Source of the DNA: Oxalobacteraceae bacterium
GTDB taxonomy: Bacteria > Pseudomonadota > Gammaproteobacteria > Burkholderiales > Burkholderiaceae_D
NCBI GenBank assembly: GCA_003537575.1
Contig: DPRS01000029.1
Coordinates: 1-56,914, forward strand
Length of the DNA: 56,914 bases
Direction: 5' to 3'
The notes below the pieces were generated by a model. That model searched no databases, had not been told where the DNA came from, and saw only the letters and a list, made by a program, of their open reading frames with translations. Of the stretch, positions 34,697 through 44,100 are shown one piece after another (position 1 is the first letter of the stretch; each line of letters opens with the position of its first letter). The position numbers and the translations under genes are program-made.

Positions 34697-35473
34697 CTAC
34701 CCCGAAATGCCGACAGTCAGGGTTGCTCGCAGGCTTTGCGCAGGATCACCGGAAACCGCCGCGATTTGATAGGCCGCGCCGTCGCTGAATATGCCATCCT
34801 CGCTGAAATCCGCAACGGTCGTGTTTTGACCGCGATTGCGATACAGCGGCGTATCGTAGACCGCCCTGGTGATCTTCTGCGGAAAAGCCAGCTGGCTGGT
34901 TGCGGTGGCGCGTGCATCCAGATTGTCGTTCAGGTAAATCTGGAAATGGATGTGGGTGATTCTTCCTTGATACCATCCCGGAAAGATCGTGGTGAAACTG
35001 ACTTCACCATTGGCATCGCTGAGCTGAATCCCGCGCAAATACGTTTCACCCGCATGACTGCCATTGTCCGGGTTGCTGTAGCCGGAATATCCTCCATCCT
35101 TGTCGCAATGCCAGATATAGACTGCCGCATTGGTAATCGGCCGGCAAGCCCGATTCACGTCTTGCACCTTCAGCACCAGTGTCAGCGGGATGCCGGCTTT
35201 GCCTTCGCGGATATCCTTGCGCACCATGGCTGAATTGCCAAGGAGGGCCAGCAAGGGATAAGGTCCTGCAGTTTCGGACGGAATCAGGATGCAGCTGCCG
35301 GCTGCCGATGCGGGCATTGGCGCGGCGGGCGTTGCCGTGTTCTCCGCTTTGCCGACGGCCGAGGATGCGCCGGAGGCGGCGCTGGGACTGCCAAAACCGA
35401 ACAGGCCGGTCATGCCGAAAGCGCCAATCCTGCCCATTGCCTGGCGGCGATTGTTGAATTTCTCGTCCTTCAT
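34697..35473 (-). CDS. Exported intradiol-dioxygenase-like protein
   Basis: I prefer the ATG at 35473 (GGAG nine bases before), giving 258 residues with a twin-arginine-like start (FNNRRQAMGRIGAFG); ATGs at 35479 and 35566 are alternatives, the latter overlapping the deacetylase stop. The fold is that of intradiol (catechol or protocatechuate 3,4-type) dioxygenases. Candidate Fe(III) ligands are Tyr129 or Tyr132 (CDKDGGYSGY), Tyr168 (PGWYQG) and His174/His176 (THIHFQIY), so the site looks complete. An exported ring-cleaving enzyme beside a glycosyltransferase and a deacetylase is unusual; its substrate is unknown. It is separate from the cytoplasmic meta pathway at the left end. Confidence 0.82.
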   Translation of the reverse strand: MKDEKFNNRRQAMGRIGAFGMTGLFGFGSPSAASGASSAVGKAENTATPAAPMPASAAGSCILIPSETAGPYPLLALLGNSAMVRKDIREGKAGIPLTLVLKVQDVNRACRPITNAAVYIWHCDKDGGYSGYSNPDNGSHAGETYLRGIQLSDANGEVSFTTIFPGWYQGRITHIHFQIYLNDNLDARATATSQLAFPQKITRAVYDTPLYRNRGQNTTVADFSEDGIFSDGAAYQIAAVSGDPAQSLRATLTVGISG

Positions 35474-35565
35474 CGTCATGACTCCGGATGACGTTTCGCC
35501 AGCAAATAGGACTTTAAGGCGGCGAATTAGTGCCTGAAGGCTCTTCGTGGCAGCTTGATTCGACA

Positions 35566-36366
35566 TCAATACTGGCTTTCCGTAGGCGTCTTCGCCGCAT
35601 GCTCGACGCCTATGATTTGTCGCCGTAAGCTGTGCGCGAACGCCGCCTTGGTGACTGGCACGCGCGATGCCAGCAATTTTTCCAGCAAGCGCTGGATATG
35701 GCTCACCAGGTGCGGAAAACGCGCATCTCCCGGATGCAGGCTCAGTCTCGCCAGCGGCGACATTCTTGAACAAACTTCAAGCGTATCGGTCCAGTGCGGA
35801 GACAGCAACCTGCCCGGCGCATTGCGGGTGGTATAGGTCATGCTGGGCGCAAACACCGATTGCCGGTCCGGCAAGAGGAAAAACCGTCCCCATGTTGTTG
35901 TGTAATCGAAGGGAAATTCCTGCAATGCCGACCACGCTCCTTCGCCCAGCAACCAGGCCGGCGCCACAAAGCCCGTGACAGGCCAGTTTCGCTGCTGAAA
36001 CCAGGCAAGGCCGAGTTCCAGCCGCCGCCTTGCTTCTCCGGTGGTGATGGCGGCGAATTCCCCCTCCATTTGCGTATATACGGTACGCATGAAGCGATCG
36101 CCAAAACCGCCTCGCACCGGCCCGGTATCCAGGTGGTTATAGCCATGCAAAGCAAGCTCATGGCCGTGCGCCAGCAGATCATCGAGCATTTTCTCGTACT
36201 GCTGCGGACATTCCTGGCGATCATGATATTGCGGCACGACAAGCAAGGTGAGAGGAACCTTGCCGATCGCCCGGATCGCTTCGAGCAGGCGCAGGCAATC
36301 CGGCCATGTCGCCGGCGCCACGTCATGGATCGAAACGCACAGGGCCTTATTGGCGCTTGGCGACAT
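35566..36366 (-). CDS. DUF2334-type polysaccharide deacetylase
   Basis: The ATG at 36366 (MSPSANKALCVSIHDVAP) overlaps the glycosyltransferase end by 20 bases and gives 266 residues. The motif SIHDVAP carries the catalytic-type His-Asp and HGHELALHGYNH the second metal site, as in DUF2334 and NodB-related deacetylases. LSLHPGD near the C-terminus supplies the last conserved His. No signal peptide is seen, so it probably acts in the cytoplasm on a lipid-linked or nucleotide-linked sugar made with the glycosyltransferase. Substrate is unknown. Confidence 0.85.
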   Translation of the reverse strand: MSPSANKALCVSIHDVAPATWPDCLRLLEAIRAIGKVPLTLLVVPQYHDRQECPQQYEKMLDDLLAHGHELALHGYNHLDTGPVRGGFGDRFMRTVYTQMEGEFAAITTGEARRRLELGLAWFQQRNWPVTGFVAPAWLLGEGAWSALQEFPFDYTTTWGRFFLLPDRQSVFAPSMTYTTRNAPGRLLSPHWTDTLEVCSRMSPLARLSLHPGDARFPHLVSHIQRLLEKLLASRVPVTKAAFAHSLRRQIIGVEHAAKTPTESQY

Positions 36367-37489
36367 AGGCGAGCCCCGCTTCCAGTTCTTCCCGTTGATA
36401 GCCGGCGAGCAGGCCGGCATACCTGTGCAGCAGTTGCGGCACGATGCGGTCCCAGTCGAACTCGCTGGTGACTTTGCGGCGCGCATTCACGCCCAGTTGC
36501 GCCAGGTCTTTCCGGAAAATAGCCTCGATCCCTTCGCACAGCGCGCTTGTGCTGCGCGGCCTCACCAGCAGGCCGGTGCGTTCATCCACCAGTTCGGCGA
36601 CGCCGCCGGCGTTCGTGCAAACCACCGGCAAGCCGCAGGCCATCGCTTCCAGCACGATCAGGCCGAAAGTTTCACAATCGCCCGGGTGCACCAGCACGTC
36701 ACAACTGGCAAGCAATTGGGCCAACAGGCGCAAATCGCGCACGAAAGGAATGTAGGTAGCGTGACGGCAACGAGGCAATTCTTCACCGCTGCCGATCATG
36801 ACGACATGATAGGGCTTCCCGAGTTTATGGGCGGCTTCCAGCAGCAGGTGCAAGTTTTTTTCTGGTGCGAATCGCCCGGCATAGACCAGCAGGCGGGTGT
36901 CGGGCGGAAGGCGTAATTGCGCACGCAGGCTATGGTCACGCCGTTGCGGGCAAAACATCCAGGTATCAACGCCTAGCGGCTGATGCGCGGCGGTGCGCAC
37001 GCCCATGGATTGAAGTTGCTCGACCATCGTCTTGCTTGGCGCAAGCACCATGTCGAATTGCCGATAGAGATGTTTCAGGTACATTTGCGTGGCCCGCTCT
37101 GCCATGCTGCCCAGGCGACGTCCGATGATTTGTGGCATGTCGGAATGATAGAAACCCACTACCGGCACCTGGAACTGCTGCCTCATCCGCAAGGCAGCCC
37201 AGGCGCAGTGGTAGGTATCTCCCACTTCGATCAGGTCCGGCTGCAGGCGTTGCAGCACACGGGTGGCGGCGCCGATCGTTCGCGGCATGCGGTAACCGGA
37301 GATGCCCGGAATAGGCAAGCTGGGAGTCTTGATCACGGAATGCGCGCGGTTGCTGCTGCAGGCGCTTGGACTGACGATGGTGTGCTGAATGTGGCTGCGA
37401 CGGGCGAGCCAGCGGGTCTTCGCGTTCAGGTAGGAGCTGACGCCTCCTCCCTCGGCGGCATAGAACATCGTGATATCGACCAGATGCAC
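36347..37489 (-). CDS. GT4-family glycosyltransferase
   Basis: The product has 380 residues from a GTG start at 37489 (HLVDITMFYAAEGGGVSSYL). It has two Rossmann-like halves of the GT-B fold. The N-terminal acceptor side contains GGGVSSYL. The nucleotide-sugar side has VYAGRFAPEKNLHLLLEA and the retaining-enzyme motif GDCETFGLIVLEAMACGLPV with the EX7E glutamates. It heads an operon with the deacetylase (overlap 20 bases) and the exported dioxygenase-like gene. It likely adds a hexose or aminosugar to a lipid or glycan acceptor; the deacetylase suggests an N-acetyl sugar. Confidence 0.9.
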   Translation of the reverse strand: MHLVDITMFYAAEGGGVSSYLNAKTRWLARRSHIQHTIVSPSACSSNRAHSVIKTPSLPIPGISGYRMPRTIGAATRVLQRLQPDLIEVGDTYHCAWAALRMRQQFQVPVVGFYHSDMPQIIGRRLGSMAERATQMYLKHLYRQFDMVLAPSKTMVEQLQSMGVRTAAHQPLGVDTWMFCPQRRDHSLRAQLRLPPDTRLLVYAGRFAPEKNLHLLLEAAHKLGKPYHVVMIGSGEELPRCRHATYIPFVRDLRLLAQLLASCDVLVHPGDCETFGLIVLEAMACGLPVVCTNAGGVAELVDERTGLLVRPRSTSALCEGIEAIFRKDLAQLGVNARRKVTSEFDWDRIVPQLLHRYAGLLAGYQREELEAGLAYVAKRQ

Positions 37490-37539
37490 ATTGACAATTT
37501 ATGATGGGCGTACGCCACGATAGCGCAGCACGGGTAAAT

Positions 37540-37615
37540 ATTGATTGAGCTTTCTCAAGCGAGAAAATCAGTAAGATCACTGTTACGAGCGCAAAGTTCG
37601 AAATGCTCAATCAAT
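37540..37615. promoter_or_regulatory. 11-bp inverted repeat in the divergent promoter region of glycosyltransferase and ftsH-like genes
   Basis: ATTGATTGAGC (37540-37550) and GCTCAATCAAT (37605-37615) are perfect inverted copies 54 bases apart, within the 240-base gap between divergent genes. A smaller palindrome, TTGAG-CTTT-CTCAA, covers 37545-37558. Paired operator half sites or a looping regulator are possible. No clear sigma-70 promoter was found. Confidence 0.5.
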
Positions 37616-37729
37616 CCTCCATTGCAGGAATGAATTTGCGGATAGCCTGATCTGGAGAAATTGGCGTTAAACTGGCAGTTAACCTAGCACGCGCACCCCA
37701 GTTGCGCGGCACCTGGAGTCGGAGGCAGC

Positions 37730-39784
37730 ATGGAGTGGCCAAAGCAGAGCGATAGCAAGCGCGACCCCGCAGCGGCGAACCGCCCAGCGCCTGGCGGTGG
37801 CGGGCAGGATGGCCTGCCGCGCAGGACCTGGCTGGTTTTTGTCGGCATATTGCTGGCCAATTACCTGCTGATGCGTGTCCTGTTCCCCATGCAGGATGAA
37901 CCCATCACGATTCCCTATACCGTCTTCAAGACGGAAGTCGCCAAGAATAATGTCACGGCGATCTTCAGCCAGGGCGCCAGCATCGAAGGCCGCTTTGCCG
38001 CGCCGGTGACCTGGCCTGCTGCTGACGACAAGGGGGCCGGTCAGAATGCCGGGACGCGCGCGAATGCGCCGCCTGCCAAGCCGCGTACTGCCCAGACTTT
38101 TACCACCACCCTGCCGCAGTTCGTCGGCCCTGAACTGGAAAAATTTTTGATCGACAACAAGGTGGAAATCAGCGCGGTGCCGATCCAGAATGGCAGCGGC
38201 TGGGCTACCCTGCTCTTTGGATTCGGTCCGGCCATCCTGCTGATCGCATTCTATGTCTGGCTGTATCGTCGCGCGTCGCAGCAGAGCGGCGGCCTCGGCG
38301 GCGGACTGTTTGGCATCGGCAAGAGCAAGGCGCGTCGCTACGACCAGCAAAGCGATGCGAAGATCACCTTTGACGACGTCGCCGGCATCGATGAGGCCGA
38401 GGACGAACTGATCGAGATCGTCGATTTCCTGCGCAATCCCGCCAAGTACACGCGGCTGGGCGGCGCCGCGCCCAAGGGCGTGCTGCTGATCGGCGCCCCC
38501 GGCACCGGCAAGACCCTGCTGGCCAGGGCGGTGGCCGGCGAGGCCGGCGTGCCCTTCTTTTCCATGAGCGCGGCCGAATTCGTCGAAATGATCGTCGGCG
38601 TCGGCGCCGCGCGCGTGCGCGACCTGTTCAAGCAGGCGCGCGAGAATGCGCCGGCAATCATCTTCATCGACGAGATCGACAGTGTCGGCCGCGCCCGCGG
38701 CCAGGTGGCGCTGGGCGGTTCGAGCGAGCAGGAACAGACCCTGAACCAGATCCTCACCGAGATGGATGGCTTTTCCAGCCGCGAAGGCATCATCGTGCTG
38801 GCCGCCACTAATCAGCCTGACGTGCTGGACAAGGCCTTGCTGCGCCCGGGCCGCTTCGACCGCCGCGTGGTGCTGAACCTGCCCGACAGGAATGGCCGCG
38901 AAGCCATTCTCAAGGTCCACACGCGCAAGGTGCCGCTGGCAGCCAACGCCAGCATGGCGGAACTTGCCGCCAATACCCCGGGCCTGTCCGGCGCCGACCT
39001 GAAAAACCTGGTGAATGAGGCGGCGCTGCTGGCTGCGCGACGCGAACAGAATGAAGTCTATCTGAAGGATTTCATGGATGCGCTGGAAAAAATCGTGCTG
39101 GGGCCGGAACGTCCGCTCCTGCTGAGCGACGCCGACCGCGAGCGCATCGCCTTTCATGAAAGCGGCCATGCCATTCTCGGCCTGCTGGTGCCAGGCGCCG
39201 ATCCGGTCAATCGCGTGACGATCGTGCCGCGCGGCCAGGCGCTCGGCGTGACTTACCAGCGTCCGCAGAACGACCGCTACAATTACCCGGAAGCCTACCT
39301 GCGCGCCAGGATCGTCGGCATGCTGGGCGGCCGCGCGGCCGAGGAAATCGTTTATGGCAGCAAGACCACCGGCGCCGAGGGCGATATCGAGCAGGCCACC
39401 GAACTGGCGCGCAGCATGGTCACGCGCTGGGGCATGAGCGATGCGCTCGGCATGGTGCAGCTGGCGGCGCATCAGAATCCCTACCTCGGCACCGAATTCG
39501 GCAACAGCAGGCCCTTTAGCGAGGAAACCGCGCGCCGCATCGACGCCGAAGTGCACCGTATTATCTCGGAATGCCATGCGCAAGCCCGGCGCCTGCTGGA
39601 ACAGCATCGCGACAATCTCGACCGGCTGGTTTCAGCGCTGCTGGCGCGCGAAACCCTGGATGAAAAGGAAATTCTTGAAGCCAGCGGCTTGCCACCCGCG
39701 CCGCCGCTGGAAAGCCGTCCGCTCGATGCCGGCTCCGGCAATAGCCGGGATACGCTGGCGCGCCCGGCGCAAGCATCGCGCTGA
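37730..39784 (+). CDS. ftsH: FtsH-family membrane AAA+ zinc protease (accessory paralogue type)
   Basis: The product has 684 residues. A polar N-terminus leads to a membrane helix (WLVFVGILLANYLLMRVLF), a periplasmic domain (about 53-160) and a second helix (LLFGFGPAILLIAFYVWLY). The ATPase has Walker A GAPGTGKT (255-262), Walker B IIFIDEID and the arginine-finger region LLRPGRFDRR. The protease site is HESGH (476-480), where housekeeping FtsH usually has HEAGH. The Gly/Pro-rich N-terminus (PAPGGGGQDGLPRR) also suggests a paralogue rather than the essential copy. It would degrade membrane or misfolded proteins. Confidence 0.93.
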   Translation: MEWPKQSDSKRDPAAANRPAPGGGGQDGLPRRTWLVFVGILLANYLLMRVLFPMQDEPITIPYTVFKTEVAKNNVTAIFSQGASIEGRFAAPVTWPAADDKGAGQNAGTRANAPPAKPRTAQTFTTTLPQFVGPELEKFLIDNKVEISAVPIQNGSGWATLLFGFGPAILLIAFYVWLYRRASQQSGGLGGGLFGIGKSKARRYDQQSDAKITFDDVAGIDEAEDELIEIVDFLRNPAKYTRLGGAAPKGVLLIGAPGTGKTLLARAVAGEAGVPFFSMSAAEFVEMIVGVGAARVRDLFKQARENAPAIIFIDEIDSVGRARGQVALGGSSEQEQTLNQILTEMDGFSSREGIIVLAATNQPDVLDKALLRPGRFDRRVVLNLPDRNGREAILKVHTRKVPLAANASMAELAANTPGLSGADLKNLVNEAALLAARREQNEVYLKDFMDALEKIVLGPERPLLLSDADRERIAFHESGHAILGLLVPGADPVNRVTIVPRGQALGVTYQRPQNDRYNYPEAYLRARIVGMLGGRAAEEIVYGSKTTGAEGDIEQATELARSMVTRWGMSDALGMVQLAAHQNPYLGTEFGNSRPFSEETARRIDAEVHRIISECHAQARRLLEQHRDNLDRLVSALLARETLDEKEILEASGLPPAPPLESRPLDAGSGNSRDTLARPAQASR

Positions 39785-39817
39785 CCGGATGCTGCGCCGG
39801 CCCCGCGCCCGCTTGCT

Positions 39818-39833
39818 GCAGCCGTGGGGCTGC
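39818..39833. terminator. Hairpin between convergent ftsH and reductase genes
   Basis: GCAGCC (39818-39823) and GGCTGC (39828-39833) pair around GTGG in the 57-base gap between the two convergent stops. There is no T-run, so terminator function is only suggested by position. Confidence 0.4.
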
Positions 39834-39841
39834 GCCGGCGA

Positions 39842-41167
39842 TCACTGGGGCCTGCTTCCCCTAAAACGCTCCTCGATTTCCTGCCGCGTCTTCATGCCGC
39901 TCACATCGCCGGGCATGATCAGCACGCTGGCATTGCCGATGATCTTGTTGTTGTACAGGTCATGATGGGCTTGCGGCAGCTCGTGGTAGGCATAGGTGCG
40001 GCTGTTGATGACGCGCACCTTGCCCCTGGTGATCAGAGTGTTTGCCTGCCGGCAGTCGAGGAAGTTGGCGTAATGGGAACCGAGGATGCGCTTTTGGTGC
40101 ATCCACAGGTGGCGCACGTCGAAACTCAGTTCGTAGCCGGTGGTAGCGCCGCAGATGACAATGCGGCCGAAGCGCGCCGCCAGGAATACCGAGGTGGCGA
40201 AGGTTTCCCGGCCGGCGTGTTCGAACACAACGTCGGGCGAGCGCTTCTCGCCGCAGATTTCCCAGATGCGCTTGCCCATGGCTTTCATCATCTGGTTGCG
40301 GCGGGCATTGTTGGCCGTAGTTTCGTAATGGTTAAATTCGACGTCAGTGACTTCATAGCCCTTGAACTCGGTGCGGTTGATGTAGCCGAGCGCGCCCAGG
40401 TCCATGCAGAACCTGCCCTTTTCTTCACTGGAGACCACCGCGATGACATCGGCGCCCATTTCGCGGCACAGCTGGATCGCGTAGGTGCCGAGCCCGCCGG
40501 CGCCGCCCCAGACCAGCACCAGTTCGCCCGGCTTGATTTCAGCCTGGGTGAGCAGCATGCGGTAGGCGGTGAAATAAGTCAGGATGTAAGAGGCAGCATC
40601 TTCCCAGGTCAGGTGTTTCGGCTTGGGCAGGATTTGCTGGGCCTGCGCCGAAACAAACTGCGCATAAGTGCCGTCCGGCGTCTCGTAGCCCATGATGGCG
40701 TGATTCTGGCTGCTCATCGGGTCGAACGAGACGAAGTTGGGATTGTTGAGGCCGCCGTTGCCGTGCTCCATGCATTGCCTGAAGCAGGTGACGATCACCT
40801 CGTCGCCGACCTTGCAATTCCTGACGTTCTTGCCGACCTGCCAGACGATTCCGGAGGCATCCGACCCAGGGACGTGGTAATCGCGTTCATGCAGATTGAA
40901 GACGCTGATCGGCTGGCCCAGCCCGGCCCACACCGTATTGTAGTTGACGCCGACCGCCATCACCCGCACCAGCACGTCGTTGTCGCCGACTTCGGGCACC
41001 GGCACGACCCGCTCCACCAGGGCTTGCAGGGGTTCGCCGAAACGGTTTTTTTCGATGACCCAGGCATGCATCGTCGCCGGCACGACGCCGGGTTCGCCGT
41101 ATTCCTGCAAGCCGTAGATTTGCGGGCGGCTGCCGGCAGTTGCGATGTTTTTCAGTATTGCGGACAT
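39842..41167 (-). CDS. ccr: Crotonyl-CoA carboxylase/reductase (Ccr family)
   Basis: The 441-residue MDR-fold protein resembles Ccr throughout. Its landmarks are VNYNTVWAGLGQP (the Asn of the CO2 pocket), IMGYETPDGTYAQF (Tyr-Glu where other Ccr have Phe/Tyr-Glu), the NADPH site GGAGGLGTYAIQLC, and WMHQKRILGSHYANF with the conserved His. Such enzymes reductively carboxylate 2-enoyl-CoAs to alkylmalonyl-CoAs, either for the ethylmalonyl-CoA pathway or as PKS extender units. Its ATG lies two bases after the PKS stop, so it is coupled to the biosynthetic operon. I infer a role in supplying the PKS. Plain enoyl-CoA reductase activity is the alternative. Confidence 0.88.
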   Translation of the reverse strand: MSAILKNIATAGSRPQIYGLQEYGEPGVVPATMHAWVIEKNRFGEPLQALVERVVPVPEVGDNDVLVRVMAVGVNYNTVWAGLGQPISVFNLHERDYHVPGSDASGIVWQVGKNVRNCKVGDEVIVTCFRQCMEHGNGGLNNPNFVSFDPMSSQNHAIMGYETPDGTYAQFVSAQAQQILPKPKHLTWEDAASYILTYFTAYRMLLTQAEIKPGELVLVWGGAGGLGTYAIQLCREMGADVIAVVSSEEKGRFCMDLGALGYINRTEFKGYEVTDVEFNHYETTANNARRNQMMKAMGKRIWEICGEKRSPDVVFEHAGRETFATSVFLAARFGRIVICGATTGYELSFDVRHLWMHQKRILGSHYANFLDCRQANTLITRGKVRVINSRTYAYHELPQAHHDLYNNKIIGNASVLIMPGDVSGMKTRQEIEERFRGSRPQ

Positions 41168-41169
41168 GA

Positions 41170-44100
41170 TTATTCACCCAGTAATGTGGCAAGCGACTGC
41201 TGGTAACCCGAGGCAATCGCTACCAGGTTGCGATGATAGCGATCGGCAAGCTGCGCGATATCCTCCTCCCTGAAGTGCCTGCGGTCGAAGGCGAGACGCA
41301 CCCAGGTCTGCTCTTCCGGCACCACGAACACGCGCAGCGGAAAATGCCAGCCATCGGCCCAGGTGGCGGCGACGGCACGGATCGGCAGCGCCGATTCGCC
41401 GGATTGCGCGCGCGGGATATTTTCGAAAATGAAATTGCTCGAGTACAGGGCTTCCGGCGCAATTTCCACGCCCTCGTTCCCCTCGCCCGCTTCGCTTGCC
41501 AGCGCCGCCAGGCGCGCCAGCGGCAAGCCGCTGTGGGCTTGCGCATTGGCGTTGGCTTCATGCACCGCCAGCAGCAATTCCGCCACGCCGGATGCCGGTG
41601 TCACCGCCAGGCGCACCGGCAGCGAGTTGGTGCACTGGCCGATGATCTCGCCGATGCCCTCGTAGTCGACGCTGCGGCCGTGCACGGTGACGCCGTAGAC
41701 GATGTCACGGCTTGACGCCAGTTGCGCGAGCGAAAGCGCCCACGCCGCCTGGTAGATGGCATTGGCGGTGGTGCGGGTGGCGCGCGCGCATTCCTGCACT
41801 TGCTGCAGGAATGCGGCATCGAGCGTGAATTGCCGTTCACCGTAGACATCGGTGCCGGCCGGCAGCAGCGGCTGCGGCGACATCAAGTGCCGCAGCGGAT
41901 CGGCATGGCGGTAACCGGCGAACACCGCGCGCCAGTGCGCTTCGTCGCGTGCCGCCGGCTGGCTGGTGAGCCAGTCAAGGTAACGGCCGAAACCGTTCCT
42001 GTCGGGCGCCGGCGGCAGTTCCGCGCCGCTGCCGATGGCGAACAGGCAAGCCATCAAGTCGGCGCTCAGCATGCTGGAAGTCCAGCCGTCGAGGATGATC
42101 TGGTGCTGCGACAGCAGCACGGCGAAACGCTGGCTTTGCGGCGCCAGGGTGACATGATAGAGCCGCAACGCCGGCGCCTGCGCGAGATCATAGTAGGTGG
42201 TACGATCGCGCGCCATCAGGTTCTGCAGCGCCTGCTGCTGTGCGACCGGGTCGAGCTGCGAGTAGTCCAGCGCGGTCACGGCGAAATCGGCATCGCGGCA
42301 TACCACCTGCACTGGCGCGCCGTCGGCATCGTCGAGGAAGCGGCTGCGCAGCGGCTGGTGTCGCGCCACCATGGCCTGCCAGGCCTTTTCCAGCAGGTTG
42401 CGGTCGAGCGGGCCTTCCATCACCGACAGCGCCTGCGTGACATTGCCATGCTTGCCGGCACGGAAGCGCCGGTAGATTTCCGTCTGCAGCGCGGTCAGGC
42501 CGTAGCAGGCTTCCACCTGTTGCGGATCGATGCCGTATCGCGCCAGCACATCCGCGTCGAGCGTGATGCGCTGCCGCGATTGCTGTGGTGTTGAGGCGGA
42601 TTTCCCGTCATTTCCTTGCAGCTGTTCTGTCGCCCCGCTTGCGTCTCCAGACTTCTGCAGGGATTGCGCCACCTGCGCGATGGTCGGCGTGGTGAACATC
42701 TGTTTGGGGTCGATCAGCAATCCTGCCTTCTTGGCCTGGACGACGATCTTCACGCCGAGCAGCGACTCGCCGCCGAGTTCGAAGAAGTTGTCGTTGACGC
42801 CGATCTTGGCGATGCCGAGGGTCTCCTGCCAGATTGAAGCCAGCAGTTTCTCCTCCGGCGTCGAGGGCGCTACGTATTCGGTGGACAGGCTGGGGCGTTC
42901 GTACAGGCTCAGGTCCGCCGTGGCAGCATCCGCCGCGGCATCGCCTGCTGTCATGGTGTCGCCGGCATCGGCCAGCATGGCATCGGCCAGGGTGCGGTTC
43001 TTGCGCAGCAATTGCTGGAAATCGGTGGTCGAGACGATCGCTTGCGCGGCGCCGCTGGCCAGCGCACGCTGAATCACTTCGATGCCCTCGCGCGGCAGGA
43101 TCGCCGTCTTGTTATCTTGCAAGCGCTGCAGCAATGCGGCATCGCCTTGCGCGCGCGCAGTCTGTTGCGGCGTATTCCAGATATCCCAGTTGATCGACAG
43201 GAAGCGCGTGGCGGCTTGCCCATCGTTGACGGCATTGCGCCTGTGCGACTGCGCCAGCGCATCCAGGTAGGCACAGGCGCCGATATAGCCGGCCAGGCCG
43301 TAGCCGGTGGTGGCGACCGACATGGACGAGCACAGCAGCACCAGTTCCGGCACATCGGCTTGCAGCGCCGCCAGCAGGTTGATGGTGCCGCGGACTTTCG
43401 GCGCCAGCACTGCTTCGATGATATCCCGCGAGGTTTCCCGCAGCGGCACGAATTCGCCGTAGCCGGCGCAATGCACCAGGCCATGGATGCGGCCGCCCCA
43501 GGCGGCGCGCACCTGCGCCAGCACGGCATCGACCGCGGCGGCATCGGCGACGTCGGCCTGCACCAGCATCACTTCGGCGCCGGCGGCGCGCAGCGCCTGG
43601 ATGCCGCGCAGCTGTTCCAGCAAGAGTGGATCGCCGCCCTGCTCTGCCAGGAGCGCGCTCCATTGCGCCTCCGGCGGCAAGCCGGCGCGCTGCAGCAGCG
43701 CCAGGCGCGGACGGTTTGCCGCCAGCGCCTGCGCATGCGCCATGCCGACGCCGCCGAGGCCGCCGGTGACGACATACACGCCCTGTTCGCGGATCGGCAG
43801 CGCGGCGATATCCGGTTTGACGGTCGGCAGGGGCACGAAATCCTGTACGAAACGCAGGCCATGGCGCCAGGCGATGGTGTCGCCGCCAGTTGCCTGCGAG
43901 GCAGCCACTGCCGGCTGCGCCAGGCGTGCCAGTTCGGCGGCGAGGTAAGTGGCGATGCCAGCATCAGCAGCCACAGCAGCAGCCTCGGAGCCGGAACCGG
44001 CATCGATATCGACGGTCGTGAAACGGATATGCGGAAATTCATAGGGAATTACCCTGGCCGGGCCGGTGACCAGCGCCTGCAGGCAATCGACCCGGTCGCC

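Noticed and set aside
39785..39841. Strong terminator between ftsH and ccr
   Set aside because: The stem is only six pairs and has no T-run on either strand, so it is listed at low confidence only.
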